The notes: generated by a model from the sequence alone, not told the origin. Counted from the stretch's first letter, positions 1 through 9,081 are shown. The stretch: 64,000 bases of DNA from Thiorhodospira sibirica ATCC 700588 (GCF_000227725.2 NZ_MU255057.1:103483-167482); one strand, 5' to 3'. Program-made: numbers and translations.

Positions 1-92
1 AACCCCAGGCGCTGGGCCGCCTCGGCCTGCCGCAGATGCTTGTTCGCCACCGCCTGAATCATCTCTAGTCGGTCAATTTCTTTGTGACTCAT
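1..92 (-). CDS. ISNCY-family transposase, N-terminal part (cut by window edge)
   Basis: About 30 codons beginning MSHKEIDRLEMIQAV, the start of a helix-turn-helix DNA-binding region. It is identical to the start of the complete transposase at 29875-31155. The ATG at 92 is preferred to one seven codons upstream because an AGGAG sits a suitable distance before it. Whether the gene is intact cannot be judged from here. Confidence 0.85.
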   Translation of the reverse strand, partial: MSHKEIDRLEMIQAVANKHLRQAEAAQRLG

Positions 93-191
93 CGTAATGT
101 GCTCCTTCGTCATGCGTGCCCCTCCCGCTTAAATATAAAGGGGACATTTTAGAATTGGACGAAGGGGACATTACTGCTTTGGGCTAACAGT
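1..191 (-). mobile_element. ISNCY/IS1202-like element, right end only (copy 1)
   Basis: These 191 bases are identical by eye to 31064-31254, the right end of the complete element later in the window. They contain the start of the transposase gene (minus strand), an AGGAG ribosome site, and two AAGGGGACAT-type subterminal repeats typical of this element. The rest of the element lies left of the window. Identity stops exactly at base 191, which fixes the right boundary to within a base or two. The tRNA-Ser promoter begins 16 bases further on. Confidence 0.9.
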
Positions 192-206
192 GTGAGCGCC
201 ACCCTC

Positions 207-235
207 TTTACCTGCGTTTTCAAACCGTGTATAAT
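207..235 (+). promoter_or_regulatory. Sigma-70 promoter of tRNA-Ser
   Basis: TTTACC at 207-212 and a perfect TATAAT at 230-235 are separated by 17 bases. The tRNA begins about 70 bases downstream. The IS right end lies 16 bases upstream of the -35 box. Confidence 0.75.
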
Positions 236-307
236 CGTCCTTCTCTATATAGCCTTCAAGGAAATCAAAAGCTTGATATCCTCTGAAGGTGCGCGAGTTC
301 AATTTTA

Positions 308-398
308 GGAGAGATGGCCGAGCGGCTGAAGGCGCTCCCCTGCTAAGGGAGTATGGGTCAAAAGCCCATCGAGGGTTCGAATCCCTCTCTCTCCGCCA
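308..398 (+). tRNA. tRNA-Ser(GCU)
   Basis: Class II tRNA with a long variable arm. Acceptor stem GGAGAGA pairs with TCTCTCC, the anticodon loop holds GCT, the T-loop is GGTTCGAATCC, and CCA is encoded at 396-398. A strong terminator follows at once, so this is a single-gene transcript. Confidence 0.96.
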
Positions 399-406
399 AG
401 TTTCGC

Positions 407-437
407 AATAAAGCCCCTTTTCAAGGGGCTTTATTTT
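407..437 (+). terminator. Rho-independent terminator after tRNA-Ser
   Basis: Inverted repeat AATAAAGCCCCTT / AAGGGGCTTTATT with a three-base loop, running into a T-rich tail. Confidence 0.9.
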
Positions 438-457
438 TGCCCTTAACCCCAGGGCTT

Positions 458-856
458 TCAAGGTGACTTCTTCTCCCTTGCTGCCAGCAGGCGAGCGACA
501 GAGACGTGCGGCTTGGTTCGATCGTGGGATCGCTGCGGTGCAGGTTTCTTCGGACCCCGCTTCGCCTTGTGGTAGCGGCTCAGTTTGGTCCGCTCGGCCT
601 GCGCTAGGAGCCAGGCAGCGAAGTCCACAACGGCCAAGGTGTGGAAGACCGTCCAGTCCTCTGAATCGACAATCTCACAGAGGCTCTCTGCCGTATTGCT
701 GATGTGTCTGGCCATGTAGTAGCCAGAAAGGCTGTCGGCCTCCTCGCCGTGCGCTACACGCAACGCCGCCTTGGCCACGGAGAGCACATTGTAGGTAATG
801 ACTGCGCAGGCGAACGCGAAGAGTGCTGCCGACGGATGGGCCAAGAATCTGTTCAA
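458..856 (-). pseudogene. IS4-family transposase, C-terminal fragment
   Basis: About 132 codons resembling the C-terminal part of IS4-type transposases, including an 'AFACAVITYNVLSVAKAAL' stretch and a basic tail. The catalytic part is missing. The 5' edge runs directly into an unrelated IS5-type fragment in another frame, so this is a relic of nested insertions and deletions. The family call rests on recognition of the C-terminal pattern. Confidence 0.65.
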
Positions 857-1047
857 AGTCTCTTAAGCAAGATGCCCAGGAAGGCCAGGTGAATAAATGG
901 TAAGCTGGTGTTGAGCTTGCGCTCAGCGTTTTTCCAAAGTCGCCGGTGCTTTTCCAGCCAGGCGAAGCTGCGCTCTACCACCCAGCGCGTGGGGATGACC
1001 TTGAAGGTATGCAATTCGCTGCGCTTGGCGAGTGATCCGGCCAGCAC
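853..1047 (-). pseudogene. IS5-family transposase, C-terminal fragment A
   Basis: 64 codons with the hallmark 'RWVVERSFAWLEKHRRL' of IS5-group DDE transposases; the Glu in VVERSFAWL is the catalytic E. The fragment ends 'LPFIHLAFLGILLKRL', as complete members do. The N-terminal part with the first two catalytic Asp residues is gone. It overlaps the IS4 relic by four bases. Confidence 0.75.
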
Positions 1048-1079
1048 TCCGCTGGTGGTGTTTCCCGTTCAAGCGCGTG

Positions 1080-1298
1080 AGGGGCCGGGAACGGCCCGAG
1101 GACACGCACGAGATCAATCATCGCCTGTCCCCGCCTCGGGCACGCGTGGAGCACCCGTTTCGGGTCATCAAGCGCCAGTTTGGATATACCAAGGGGCGCT
1201 ACCGGGGTCTGACCAGGAACACGGCCCCGTTGACCCCCCTGTTTGCGCTGTCGAATCTGTACCTGGCGAGGCGCCCGTTGTTGCGTACGCCAGGATAG
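1080..1298 (+). pseudogene. IS5-family transposase, C-terminal fragment B
   Basis: Opposite strand and different subgroup from fragment A. It reads '[19 protein letters not shown]', the C-terminal signature (including catalytic Glu) of another IS5 subgroup, and ends '[14 protein letters not shown]'. The region before about 1080 is unrelated, so only the last 70 or so codons survive. The two fragments meet near 1050. Confidence 0.75.
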
Positions 1299-1426
1299 GG
1301 GCGTCCGCTGTCCGTGCCGTGGGCCGTGAATAGGCCCGAATCGTTCAAAAGAACCGGAAATCCAGACCCCAATTGACCGAGCAAACGACATGTCGTCCTT
1401 GATGTGCATTCGCCAGCTGCCCGAGA

Positions 1427-2326
1427 TCACTTAATCAGAGGTTCCTTAATCTTATCGTATCCAAGCGCTTCATAATCCAATCGTGCAAAACAGATCAGCT
1501 CGCAAGAACACCTTGCGGCCAATAGATGAATAAGAAGCATCTATATCATCATCTACCTCAAGCAAGGATTCGATAAAATCTCTTTGAGTATCATAATTTT
1601 CACCTGCCACAAAGGTGGCAATACGGTCAATAATTACCAAAGGTTTCTCAACATTGCGTTCAGCAATATAACTTACTACACACCGATAAATTCGGTCAAG
1701 ATTAAGTTTGGTTTTTATCGAATCGCCTCCAATAATTTCTTTTTTATTTGCTTATACTGATATAAGATAATTCAAAATATTTTTTTAATCAAAATAATTA
1801 AACTCTTTAAAAGCCCCTTTAGCTTTTTAATAACTGAATCATCGAATTCTTTGGATTTTATCTGTCTGAGACATTCATTAATTTCCTTTTCATGCGGGGT
1901 ATCTGGAAAATCTGAAAGTTTATATAGCTCTTCGCATATTCTGTTGATAATTTTGAATTTACAAGTTAATTTTTATATTATTTTATTATCATTACCAGGA
2001 AATTATTCTGCAATAAATGAACGCAACAACTGGAATGATATCGCCTCTTATATAGGTATTATGAGTCGATTTCTGTAGGTACCAAGCTTCTTGCTTCTGT
2101 TTTTCAACAACTCGAACAGAGCGCTCTTACCCGAGCCTATTTGCCCAACAATTACAGAATGTCGATCTTGCAAGAATTGCTTGACAGAGGTAGTTAATAC
2201 AAAGTTCTTTTCCAGTGATTCATCTTTCCTTTCATCAGCCGAGCCAAAATCAAGGAGCGGAAGCACCTCGATTGAAAATGGTTCTTTTAATGTATTGACT
2301 GCATCCATATCTTTTCCTCTTTTCAT
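1427..2326 (-). pseudogene. Decayed P-loop ATPase resembling the Sll1717 family
   Basis: The start (ATG 2326 or 2308) reads into 'LDFGSADERKDESLEKNFV' and a Walker A motif GQIGSGKSALF near 2140, like P-loop ATPases of the Sll1717 family (function uncertain, often in accessory regions). In-frame TAA codons at 2048, 2003 and 1973 interrupt a frame that otherwise stays readable to a TGA at 1772. After a frameshift, 'KPLVIIDRIATFVAG' and 'GRKVFLRADLF' continue, and an extra T near 1488 shifts the frame once more into 'ARLDYEALGYDKIKE'. The 3' end is lost at the junction with IS relics. Base composition is far more AT-rich than the neighbours, which suggests transfer. Family assignment is from memory. 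Confidence 0.6.
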
Positions 2327-2334
2327 CGCAGAGG

Positions 2335-2425
2335 AATGCCGGTTACCCGACGCCCCCTGCACAGATCCCGGCGTGCGGTTTTCCCGTACCAGGCTCTTCA
2401 GTCATAATTCACTCGCGTAAAAGGA
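2335..2425 (-). other. Possible group II intron 3'-end relic
   Basis: On the minus strand this reads CTGAAGAGCCTGGTACGGG, AAAACCGCACGCCGGGATC and then CTGTGCAGGGGGCGTCGGGT, which resembles the domain V hairpin and 3' junction that follow some bacterial group II intron maturase genes. One pair in the catalytic AGC stem is mismatched. No maturase frame is readable beside it. The call is from pattern memory only. Confidence 0.3.
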
Positions 2426-2606
2426 CGTTCCCTCACGCAAGCCTCTAATTTTGCATCTCCTGCATTGTATCAACCGGTGTCGAAAACGCAATAAGCCTCC
2501 AGCACCCGCCTGAGTCCTTCTCAAGGCAAATAGGGCACCCCCTTGTCATCCGCTTCCCAATAAACTCAGATCTTTACTGGGTACTCCTGCACAATATAGT
2601 GAATAG

Positions 2607-3287
2607 TCAATCAGCAGCGAAAAACAAGGTTTCATTGTAATGGTGAACGAAATACCAGATAGCGTCTATGTGGTTTTCGAGCTTTTTTGAAAATGACAGG
2701 GTTTTTCTGACGAAGCAAGATACACGTTGTCTTAATGTGGCATTTTTGCCCACGGCGCGATGGCGTTGTGTAGGTAATACCCCCTGATAGCGCAGGTGTC
2801 CCAAAAATCGGTGTAACACACACCACATTGACGATACACTGCGGGCAAAGACTCCCAAAGCCCTTGGGCCCCTTGCCGACTTCGATCCCCGACACACACG
2901 CCGACCCTTTCGCCCGTATCCTGATCGATCGCTTACCAACCCCAGGGTTTATGATGCTTATTTCCTACAAAAGACCACCACGCATCGCATGGGATCACGC
3001 GCTTGCCTTTGGTTTTTTACCTGCACCTTTCGAGGTGTTTCTTTATATTTTTGATTCACATAGCTTTGTAGCCAACGCTCTGAAACCCCAACGACCCGAG
3101 CGATACCGGCCCGTGAAATTCTTTCCAATAAGAGCTTATCAATGAGCGCTTTTTTATCCTCACTGATTCGATTCTGGGGATTTTCGACAAATTGCCGACC
3201 ACACGCTTTGCACGCGAATTTCGGCTTGTGGTTATGGATACGGCCATTTTTAATCACATGCTCTGAATGACACGAAGGACACTGCAT
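2607..3287 (-). pseudogene. IS1-family transposase, frameshifted
   Basis: The 5' part (2958-3287) begins MQCPSCHSEHVIKNGRIH and carries the CxxC...CxxC zinc ribbon and helix-turn-helix of IS1 InsA. The 3' part (2607-2939) ends with 'LSFSKKLENHIDAIWYFVHH', the C-terminal signature of the IS1 catalytic protein. Between them the reading moves among frames (a piece of the middle is readable in 2632-2895). More than one shift is present, so this is not just the programmed IS1 frameshift. Terminal inverted repeats could not be placed with certainty. Confidence 0.75.
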
Positions 3288-3591
3288 GGTTTTTTACTCT
3301 TTACTAACCCATCACCTCTATATCTTACCACATTCAACACTACCATTTACAGGACTACCCAATTTCGGAGACATCGGCAGCTCAGGCATCGCGACAAAAG
3401 GCACCTCGATCACCTGCTCAACTGATGATTGTCAATACCCTGATAGCGCGATCGCCCTGGCCTGGGTGCTATCGTAGTTGCATTTTGTGCCAATTTTGCT
3501 GCAGAATACGCAGCCTGTTTTGCAATGAGTGCATTTAATGCTTGCATTCGCTGTGAGGCGGGGTATTTTAAGTTTAAATACTAATCTTTGT
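3288..3591. other. Gap with no supported gene
   Basis: Between the IS1 relic and tRNA-Pro. A 45-codon minus-strand frame (3410-3547, beginning MQALNALIAK, alanine-rich) exists but has no recognisable ribosome site or homologue, so it is not called. No convincing -35/-10 pair for the tRNA was found. Confidence 0.4.
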
Positions 3592-3668
3592 CGGAGTGTA
3601 GCTCAGCTTGGTAGAGCACCGTCTTCGGGAGGCGGGGGTCGAAGGTTCAAATCCTTTCACTCCGACCA
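3592..3668 (+). tRNA. tRNA-Pro(CGG)
   Basis: Acceptor CGGAGTG pairs with CACTCCG; D-arm GCTC/GAGC; anticodon loop TTCGGGA gives anticodon CGG; T-loop GGTTCAAATCC; discriminator A and encoded CCA at 3666-3668. The anticodon arm matches the E. coli CGG isoacceptor pattern. Confidence 0.95.
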
Positions 3669-3766
3669 CGTTCTTAAATTCCCTTGATTTTCCCTACTTT
3701 AGTCCTCCCTATCAGACCTTTCTAAAATCAATCCAGTGCGGGTGTTGCCGTCAAGGCTCTGCTGAG

Positions 3767-4480
3767 TCACCTATAGCCAAGTGGTGGGCGCTTGGGTGGG
3801 TCGGCGACGTGGTCGCGCAGGTAGACCGGCATGGCCTGTTCGGGGGGGAGTTGCTGGCCGCTGTGGTATGCGCGCACGGCCAGGCGGGCTACGCAGGCGG
3901 CTTCGGCAAAGGCATTTGGCTGGTATTGGGTGAGGCGCGGGCCAAGGGCCTGGCGGAGTGCGTCGGGGTAGCTGGCAAAGCCTGAGCCGATGCCGCTAAA
4001 CCGTTCTGGTTCAACGGGCAAGCTGACAGCCTGTGGCGAACATACCTGCTCCTCTGTCAAGGGCTGGGCCAGGCCCTGCGCGTCTGCGCCAAAGCTGGCG
4101 CAGTAGACTTCTTGCATACGCGCATCGGTGGCGGCAAATACCGCCCTGCTCCCTTGATCCAGCCCTTGTTGCGCTAGGGCGGCCAGGCTCGAAATGGCCA
4201 GCACTGGTAAGTCCGCTGCAAATGCACTGCCCTGGGCCACGCTGGCGGCAATCCGCACTCCGGTAAATGCCCCCGGCCCCCGGCCAAAGGCAATGGCGTC
4301 AAGCTGGCTTAAGGATAGCCCCGCTTCATCCAGCACGGCCTGCATCATGGGCAGAATCAGACGCGCATGTTCACGCGGGGCGAGCTGGCTTTGCTGGTAG
4401 AGTGTGCCGTCATACCACACGGCGGCAGAACACTGCTCACTGGCGGTTTCGATGGCTAGGATTTTTAATGCACAGGACAC
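3767..4480 (-). CDS. tsaB: tRNA threonylcarbamoyladenosine biosynthesis protein TsaB
   Basis: 237 aa. TsaB partners with TsaD and TsaE to transfer threonylcarbamoyl to A37 of ANN-decoding tRNAs in the cytoplasm. The N-terminus 'LKILAIETASEQCSAAVW' is the ASKHA-fold first strand, followed by 'REHARLILPMM' and the family signature GRGPGAFTGVRI near residue 68. Length is normal. It starts with GTG and lies nine bases after the DUF3775 gene on the same strand, so the two are probably cotranscribed. Confidence 0.95.
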   Translation of the reverse strand: MSCALKILAIETASEQCSAAVWYDGTLYQQSQLAPREHARLILPMMQAVLDEAGLSLSQLDAIAFGRGPGAFTGVRIAASVAQGSAFAADLPVLAISSLAALAQQGLDQGSRAVFAATDARMQEVYCASFGADAQGLAQPLTEEQVCSPQAVSLPVEPERFSGIGSGFASYPDALRQALGPRLTQYQPNAFAEAACVARLAVRAYHSGQQLPPEQAMPVYLRDHVADPPKRPPLGYR

Positions 4481-4489
4481 AGGCCGGCC

Positions 4490-4891
4490 TTAATCTTCAT
4501 CGTCACAGGAGTAGCCCATCATGGACAGCCCCTCGGCCAGGTAATCTGACACCAGCGGCGTGGCGATGAGGTATTCTGCAGTGTGGGAAGTCCAGTTGGA
4601 TTTGGCCTCAGCAAAGGCCAGTTGCCATTCGTTGTCATCAAAATCACCGCGTCCCATCCACATCAGGGCCACCAGACACACCTGCTGCTCGGGTTCGAGT
4701 TCGTCGATATTGCTTTTGATTTCCTGATAGGCCGGGTCATCGGCGTATTCGGCAACGCTGGCCATACCCGCCAGCCCCCAGTCATCGTGGGGGATTTCCG
4801 GTTCTTCATGAATGGCTACGTCTTCCTGGGCGTGAAATTCCTGGATGCGCTCAATCAGCCAGCACACCAGACCGGGATCAATCGTTAACAT
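4490..4891 (-). CDS. DUF3775 family protein
   Basis: 133 aa, strongly acidic, soluble, no signal peptide. Starts MLTIDPGLVCWLIERIQEFH and contains 'LEPEQQVCLVALMWMGRGDF', which matches DUF3775 proteins of proteobacteria. No function is known. It is the first gene of a two-gene minus-strand unit with tsaB and is divergent from lptF. Confidence 0.8.
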   Translation of the reverse strand: MLTIDPGLVCWLIERIQEFHAQEDVAIHEEPEIPHDDWGLAGMASVAEYADDPAYQEIKSNIDELEPEQQVCLVALMWMGRGDFDDNEWQLAFAEAKSNWTSHTAEYLIATPLVSDYLAEGLSMMGYSCDDED

Positions 4892-5129
4892 GATAACTTC
4901 TCGCTTTTACATAAAAAGGTTGAGGATACCAGCAGGGCGGCGTTAGCCGCGTTGGCTGCTGACAGAGGATTATTTGCACTATACTAGCACTTTGTGGCGA
5001 CGGGTTTGGTCTTTTGCGCCGACAGCGGTGCTTTGAAGCCAGGTCCGTGCCAATCGTGTGTATTTTATCGGTCGGCCTGTTTGTGTGCGCTAACGGGCGG
5101 GACATCCTTCATTTTAAAGGCTGTGGGCT

Positions 5130-6239
5130 TTGTCTGTGCTTCCTGGTGTACTGGATCGTTATCTGCTGCGTGAGTTGCTGCGTACCCAGCTGGCGGTGTT
5201 GCTGGTGTTGTTGCTGATTATTTTAGGCGGGGTGCTGGCGCGCATGTTGCGCGAGGCGGCAGAGGGGCGTATTCCCAGCGATTTGATTATGCCGCTGTTG
5301 CTGTTTGGCAGTCTGCGCGGACTGATTTTGCTGTTTCCCATTGCTTTGTTTGTGGCGTTGATGCTCACCCTGGGACGGCTGTATCAAGACAGCGAGATGA
5401 GTGCTTTGCGGGCCTGTGGGGTTGGCCCGCTGCGCTTATATCAGGCCTTTGCCTGGGTGATCATACCGTCGATGGGGCTGGCGGCGGTATTGGTGTTTTG
5501 GGTTTCCCCTACAGTGGTCTCCTTGATGGAGCAGCTGCGCACACAGGCGCTGCAACGCTCTGAGCTGGTCGGCATCAGCCCTGGGCGTTTTCTGATAGCC
5601 CGTCAGGATGCACGGGTGTTTTATATTGAATCGCTGAGCGAAGATCGTCGGCGCATGGAGGCGGTCTTTACCCAGCGCCGCGATGCCAAAGGCACGGATA
5701 TTGTGGTGGCCCGCCAGGCGGAGCAATATGTGGATGAAACCACCGGACAGCGCTTTTTGGTGTTGCTGGATGGCTATCGTTATCAGGGCATCCCGGGGCA
5801 GGGGGCCTATCAGATCATGGCCTTTGAGCGCTATGGGGTACGGGTGCCGGAAACCAGCGGCGGTGCAAACCGGCGGCAGAACCGCGATGCCCTGCCCAGC
5901 CACCAACTGTGGCGCAGTGAGGATCCGGCCCTGCGGGCGGAATGGCAGTGGCGGGCCTCGGTGCCGCTTTCTGTGCTGGTTTTGTCCTTGCTGGCCTTGC
6001 CTTTGGCGCATACCAGCCCGCGCAAGGGGCGCTATGCCAAGCTGGCGGCGGGTATTTTAGTCTATGTGGTCTATGCCAATCTGCTGATTTTAGCCAAGTC
6101 CTGGTATGCCGACGGTTATACCCCGGCGTGGCTGGGGATGAACTGGGTGCATCTACTGCCCGTGCTATTGATGCTGGCCCTGCTGTATCAGCAACAGGGC
6201 GGCTTTTGGCAGCCCCTGCGCGGGATGGGGCACCGATGA
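5130..6239 (+). CDS. lptF: LPS export ABC transporter permease LptF
   Basis: 369 aa. With LptG and the LptB2 ATPase it extracts lipopolysaccharide from the inner membrane and passes it to the periplasmic bridge. Two transmembrane helices near the start ('LLVLLLIILGGVLARML' and the following pair), a periplasmic beta-jellyroll region (about 130-265), then C-terminal helices ending near 355. The frame opens with TTG at 5130; a GTG two codons later is an alternative, and no ATG fits the usual N-terminus 'LDRYLLRELL'. The stop overlaps the lptG start as ATGA. Confidence 0.93.
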   Translation: MSVLPGVLDRYLLRELLRTQLAVLLVLLLIILGGVLARMLREAAEGRIPSDLIMPLLLFGSLRGLILLFPIALFVALMLTLGRLYQDSEMSALRACGVGPLRLYQAFAWVIIPSMGLAAVLVFWVSPTVVSLMEQLRTQALQRSELVGISPGRFLIARQDARVFYIESLSEDRRRMEAVFTQRRDAKGTDIVVARQAEQYVDETTGQRFLVLLDGYRYQGIPGQGAYQIMAFERYGVRVPETSGGANRRQNRDALPSHQLWRSEDPALRAEWQWRASVPLSVLVLSLLALPLAHTSPRKGRYAKLAAGILVYVVYANLLILAKSWYADGYTPAWLGMNWVHLLPVLLMLALLYQQQGGFWQPLRGMGHR

Positions 6240-7303
6240 TCAAGATTCTTGATCTGTATATTGCCCGCACGGTGATCGGCGGCACCCTGCTGGCTTTGCT
6301 GATGCTGACCGCGCTGGATGTGGTGTTTAGCTTTATCGGCGAGCTCAATGATATTGGGCGCGGTGATTATGGGCTGATTCAGGCACTGGTTTACACCGCG
6401 CTCACCATTCCCAGACGCCTTTATGATCTCTTCCCCAGCGCGGTCTTGCTCGGCGCATTGCTAGGGCTGGGCGGGCTGGCCGCACACAGCGAATTGATTG
6501 CGCTGCGCGCTGCCGGAATCTCAATTCGTCGCATTGTGCGCTCGGTGTTGCAGGCCGGGGTGATCATGCTGCTGGCGGCGGTGTTGCTGGGGGAATTGGT
6601 CGCCCCCGCCAGCGAGGCCCGCGCCCAGAGCCTGCGCACCTTTTCCCATTCCGAGCAGATGTCGATGGGCTTTGGTGGCCTGTGGGCACGGGATGAAAAC
6701 CGCTATCTCAATGTCAGTATGGTCATGACCGGGCCGCGTCTGGTGGATCTGCGGGTGTATGAATTTGATCCGCAGGGCCGCTTAAGCCGGGCCACCCAGG
6801 CCGAATCGGCACGCTATGTTGATGGTCAATGGCAGGTTGAGGGCATTGCCCGCAGCCATATCAGCCACACCGACGGCGTGCGCAGCGAGTGGGTGGCCGA
6901 AGAGACCTGGCCGCGCTTGCTGGCCCCGGAACTGTTTGCGGTGATCGTGATTGAGCCACAACAGATGTCGGCGCTCACCCTGCTTAGCTACATCCGCTAT
7001 CTGCAGGATAATGCCCTGGATGCCGCCCCTTATGAACTGGCCTTCTGGAATCGGGTGATTTTGCCGCTGTCGAGTCTGGTCATGCTGCTGCTGGCCATGC
7101 CCTTTGTGTTTGGCTCGCTGCGTTCTGGCAGTGCCGGGCAGCGGCTGTTCATCGGCATTGTCGTGGGGGCAGGCTTTCATCTGCTCAATCGTACCCTGAA
7201 TCACTTGGGTCTGATTTATGGCCTGCCGCCGCTGCTAAGCGCCGCCTTGCCAACGCTGTTATTTCTTGCGGTGGGGCTGTGGGCTTTACAACGCATCCGC
7301 TAA
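6236..7303 (+). CDS. lptG: LPS export ABC transporter permease LptG
   Basis: 355 aa, second half of the LptFG heterodimer. Begins MIKILDLYIARTVIGGTLL with an N-terminal membrane helix, a central jellyroll, and three C-terminal helices ('LVMLLLAMPFVFGSLRSGSAG', 'LLSAALPTLLFLAVGLWAL'). A longer frame runs upstream but the ATG at 6236 gives the correct family start and the four-base overlap with lptF implies translational coupling. Confidence 0.95.
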   Translation: MIKILDLYIARTVIGGTLLALLMLTALDVVFSFIGELNDIGRGDYGLIQALVYTALTIPRRLYDLFPSAVLLGALLGLGGLAAHSELIALRAAGISIRRIVRSVLQAGVIMLLAAVLLGELVAPASEARAQSLRTFSHSEQMSMGFGGLWARDENRYLNVSMVMTGPRLVDLRVYEFDPQGRLSRATQAESARYVDGQWQVEGIARSHISHTDGVRSEWVAEETWPRLLAPELFAVIVIEPQQMSALTLLSYIRYLQDNALDAAPYELAFWNRVILPLSSLVMLLLAMPFVFGSLRSGSAGQRLFIGIVVGAGFHLLNRTLNHLGLIYGLPPLLSAALPTLLFLAVGLWALQRIR

Positions 7304-7384
7304 AAAATTGTGCGCTGCACAATCCGCCCGTGTGCTATCATGTAAGACCTTAACCATTCCCACCTCCCGCATATTTTCACGCTT

Positions 7385-8308
7385 ATGACCTGTGCCCTTG
7401 CGCTGCGCAAACTGACCAAAACCTATAACCACAGCCTGCACGCCCTGAAAGGCATTGATCTTGAGGTCCAGGCCGGGGATTTTTTTGCCCTGCTGGGACC
7501 CAATGGCGCGGGCAAATCCACCGCCATCGGCATCATTGCCTCGCTGATCAATAAAAGCGCCGGGCAGGTGTTGATCTTTGGCCATGATCTGGATCATGAG
7601 CTCAACGCCGCCAAGCGCTGTATCGGCCTGGTGCCGCAGGAGTTCAATTTCAATAATTTTGAGCCGGTGCTTGAGATCGTCGTCAACAGCGGCGGTTATC
7701 ACGGCATCCCCTATAAGGAAGCCTGCCGCCGGGCGGAAAAATACCTCAAGCAGCTTGACCTGTGGGAGCGGCGCAAAGACATCGCCCGCAATCTCTCCGG
7801 CGGGATGAAGCGGCGCCTGATGATTGCCCGCGCCCTGGTGCATGAGCCGCAGCTGTTGATCCTCGATGAACCCACCGCCGGGGTGGATATCGAAATCCGC
7901 CGCTCCATGTGGGATTTTCTGCGCACCATCAACCGCGAAGGCCGCACCATCATCCTCACCACGCATTATCTGGAGGAGGCGGAAAACCTGTGTCGCAACA
8001 TTGCCATCATTGACCACGGTGAGATCATCGAAAACACCCACATGAAAGGCCTGTTGAGCAAGCTGAGCATGGAGACCTTTGTGCTGGATCTGGCCAGACC
8101 CTTACACGAAGAACTGAGTCTGCCCGGACATACCTTGCGGCGCATTGACGATATGACCCTGGAGGTCGATATTGCCAAACAGACCGGCCTGAATCAGCTA
8201 TTTATCGATTTGACGCAAAAAGGGGTCCAGGTCCTTAGCCTGCGCAACAAGACCAACCGCCTGGAACAACTGTTTATGAACATGGTCGAGGAGAGTCGCG
8301 CCGCATGA
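7385..8308 (+). CDS. yadG: ABC-2 type exporter ATPase (YadG-like)
   Basis: 307 aa cytoplasmic ATPase. Walker A GPNGAGKST (about residue 41), signature LSGGMKRRL, Walker B 'LLILDEPTAGVD', and switch His in 'IILTTHYLEEAE'. A C-terminal extension of about 80 residues follows. The start codon of the permease overlaps its stop by four bases. YadG/YadH-type pairs occur widely in proteobacteria; their substrate is unknown. Confidence 0.88.
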   Translation: MTCALALRKLTKTYNHSLHALKGIDLEVQAGDFFALLGPNGAGKSTAIGIIASLINKSAGQVLIFGHDLDHELNAAKRCIGLVPQEFNFNNFEPVLEIVVNSGGYHGIPYKEACRRAEKYLKQLDLWERRKDIARNLSGGMKRRLMIARALVHEPQLLILDEPTAGVDIEIRRSMWDFLRTINREGRTIILTTHYLEEAENLCRNIAIIDHGEIIENTHMKGLLSKLSMETFVLDLARPLHEELSLPGHTLRRIDDMTLEVDIAKQTGLNQLFIDLTQKGVQVLSLRNKTNRLEQLFMNMVEESRAA

Positions 8309-9081
8309 AGCACCTGCACGCTAACGCCATTGCGCTCAAAACCATCGTGGTCAAGGAAACCCTGCGCTTTGCGCGCATCTGGATTCAGACCGTGTTGCCG
8401 CCGATGATTACCATGTCTTTATATTTCATCATCTTTGGCGGCTTGATCGGCTCGCGCATCGGCGAGATGGAAGGCATTCGCTATATGGACTTTATTGTTC
8501 CGGGGCTGATCATGATGGCGGTGATTACCAATGCCTATTCCAACGTGGTGTCGTCATTTTTCAGTGCCAAGTTCCAGCATCATATCGAAGAAATGCTGGT
8601 TTCGCCGATCCCCAACAGCTTGATCATCATCGGCTTTATCGGTGGTGGGCTGCTGCGCGGCCTGACCGTGGGGGTGGCGGTGACGCTGGTGTCTTTGCTG
8701 TTTAGTCCGCTGGCCGTACACAATCTTGCGGTGACCTTATCGGTGGTGCTGCTCACCGCCATTTTGTTTTCGCTGGCGGGCTTGATCAACGGTGTGTTTG
8801 CGCGCACCTTTGATGACATTGCCATCGTCCCAACCTTCGTGCTGACGCCGTTGACCTATCTTGGCGGGGTGTTTTATTCGATCAGCCTGCTGCCGGAATT
8901 CTGGCAACATGTCTCGCTGATCAACCCCATTTTGTACATGGTCAACGCCTTTCGCTATGGTCTGCTGGGGGTCAGCGACATGAATCTGTGGATCTCATAC
9001 GCCATTATCATCGGCTTTATTATCGCTTTGTATCTCTTTGCCCTGTATCTTATGAACAAGGGGTATGGCATTCGCAAATAG
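8305..9081 (+). CDS. yadH: ABC-2 type exporter permease (YadH-like)
   Basis: 258 aa with six predicted membrane segments and the ABC-2 motif region 'LAGLINGVFARTFDDIAIVPTF...LGGVFYSISLLPEFW'. It forms the membrane channel for the preceding ATPase, with which it overlaps by ATGA. Substrate unknown. Confidence 0.88.
   Translation: MKHLHANAIALKTIVVKETLRFARIWIQTVLPPMITMSLYFIIFGGLIGSRIGEMEGIRYMDFIVPGLIMMAVITNAYSNVVSSFFSAKFQHHIEEMLVSPIPNSLIIIGFIGGGLLRGLTVGVAVTLVSLLFSPLAVHNLAVTLSVVLLTAILFSLAGLINGVFARTFDDIAIVPTFVLTPLTYLGGVFYSISLLPEFWQHVSLINPILYMVNAFRYGLLGVSDMNLWISYAIIIGFIIALYLFALYLMNKGYGIRK

Noticed and set aside
1973-2050. TAA read as an amino acid (recoded genetic code)
   Set aside because: Every other gene in the window uses TAA as a normal stop, and frameshifts and truncation accompany the TAA codons; decay is simpler. 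Kept only as a low-interest check.
3410-3547. 45-codon minus-strand ORF beside tRNA-Pro
   Set aside because: No ribosome site, no recognisable relatives and located among IS relics.
3542-3575. Promoter TTGCAT with weak -10 before tRNA-Pro
   Set aside because: The -10 candidates (ATTTTA, TACTAA) are poor or wrongly spaced, so no promoter was called.
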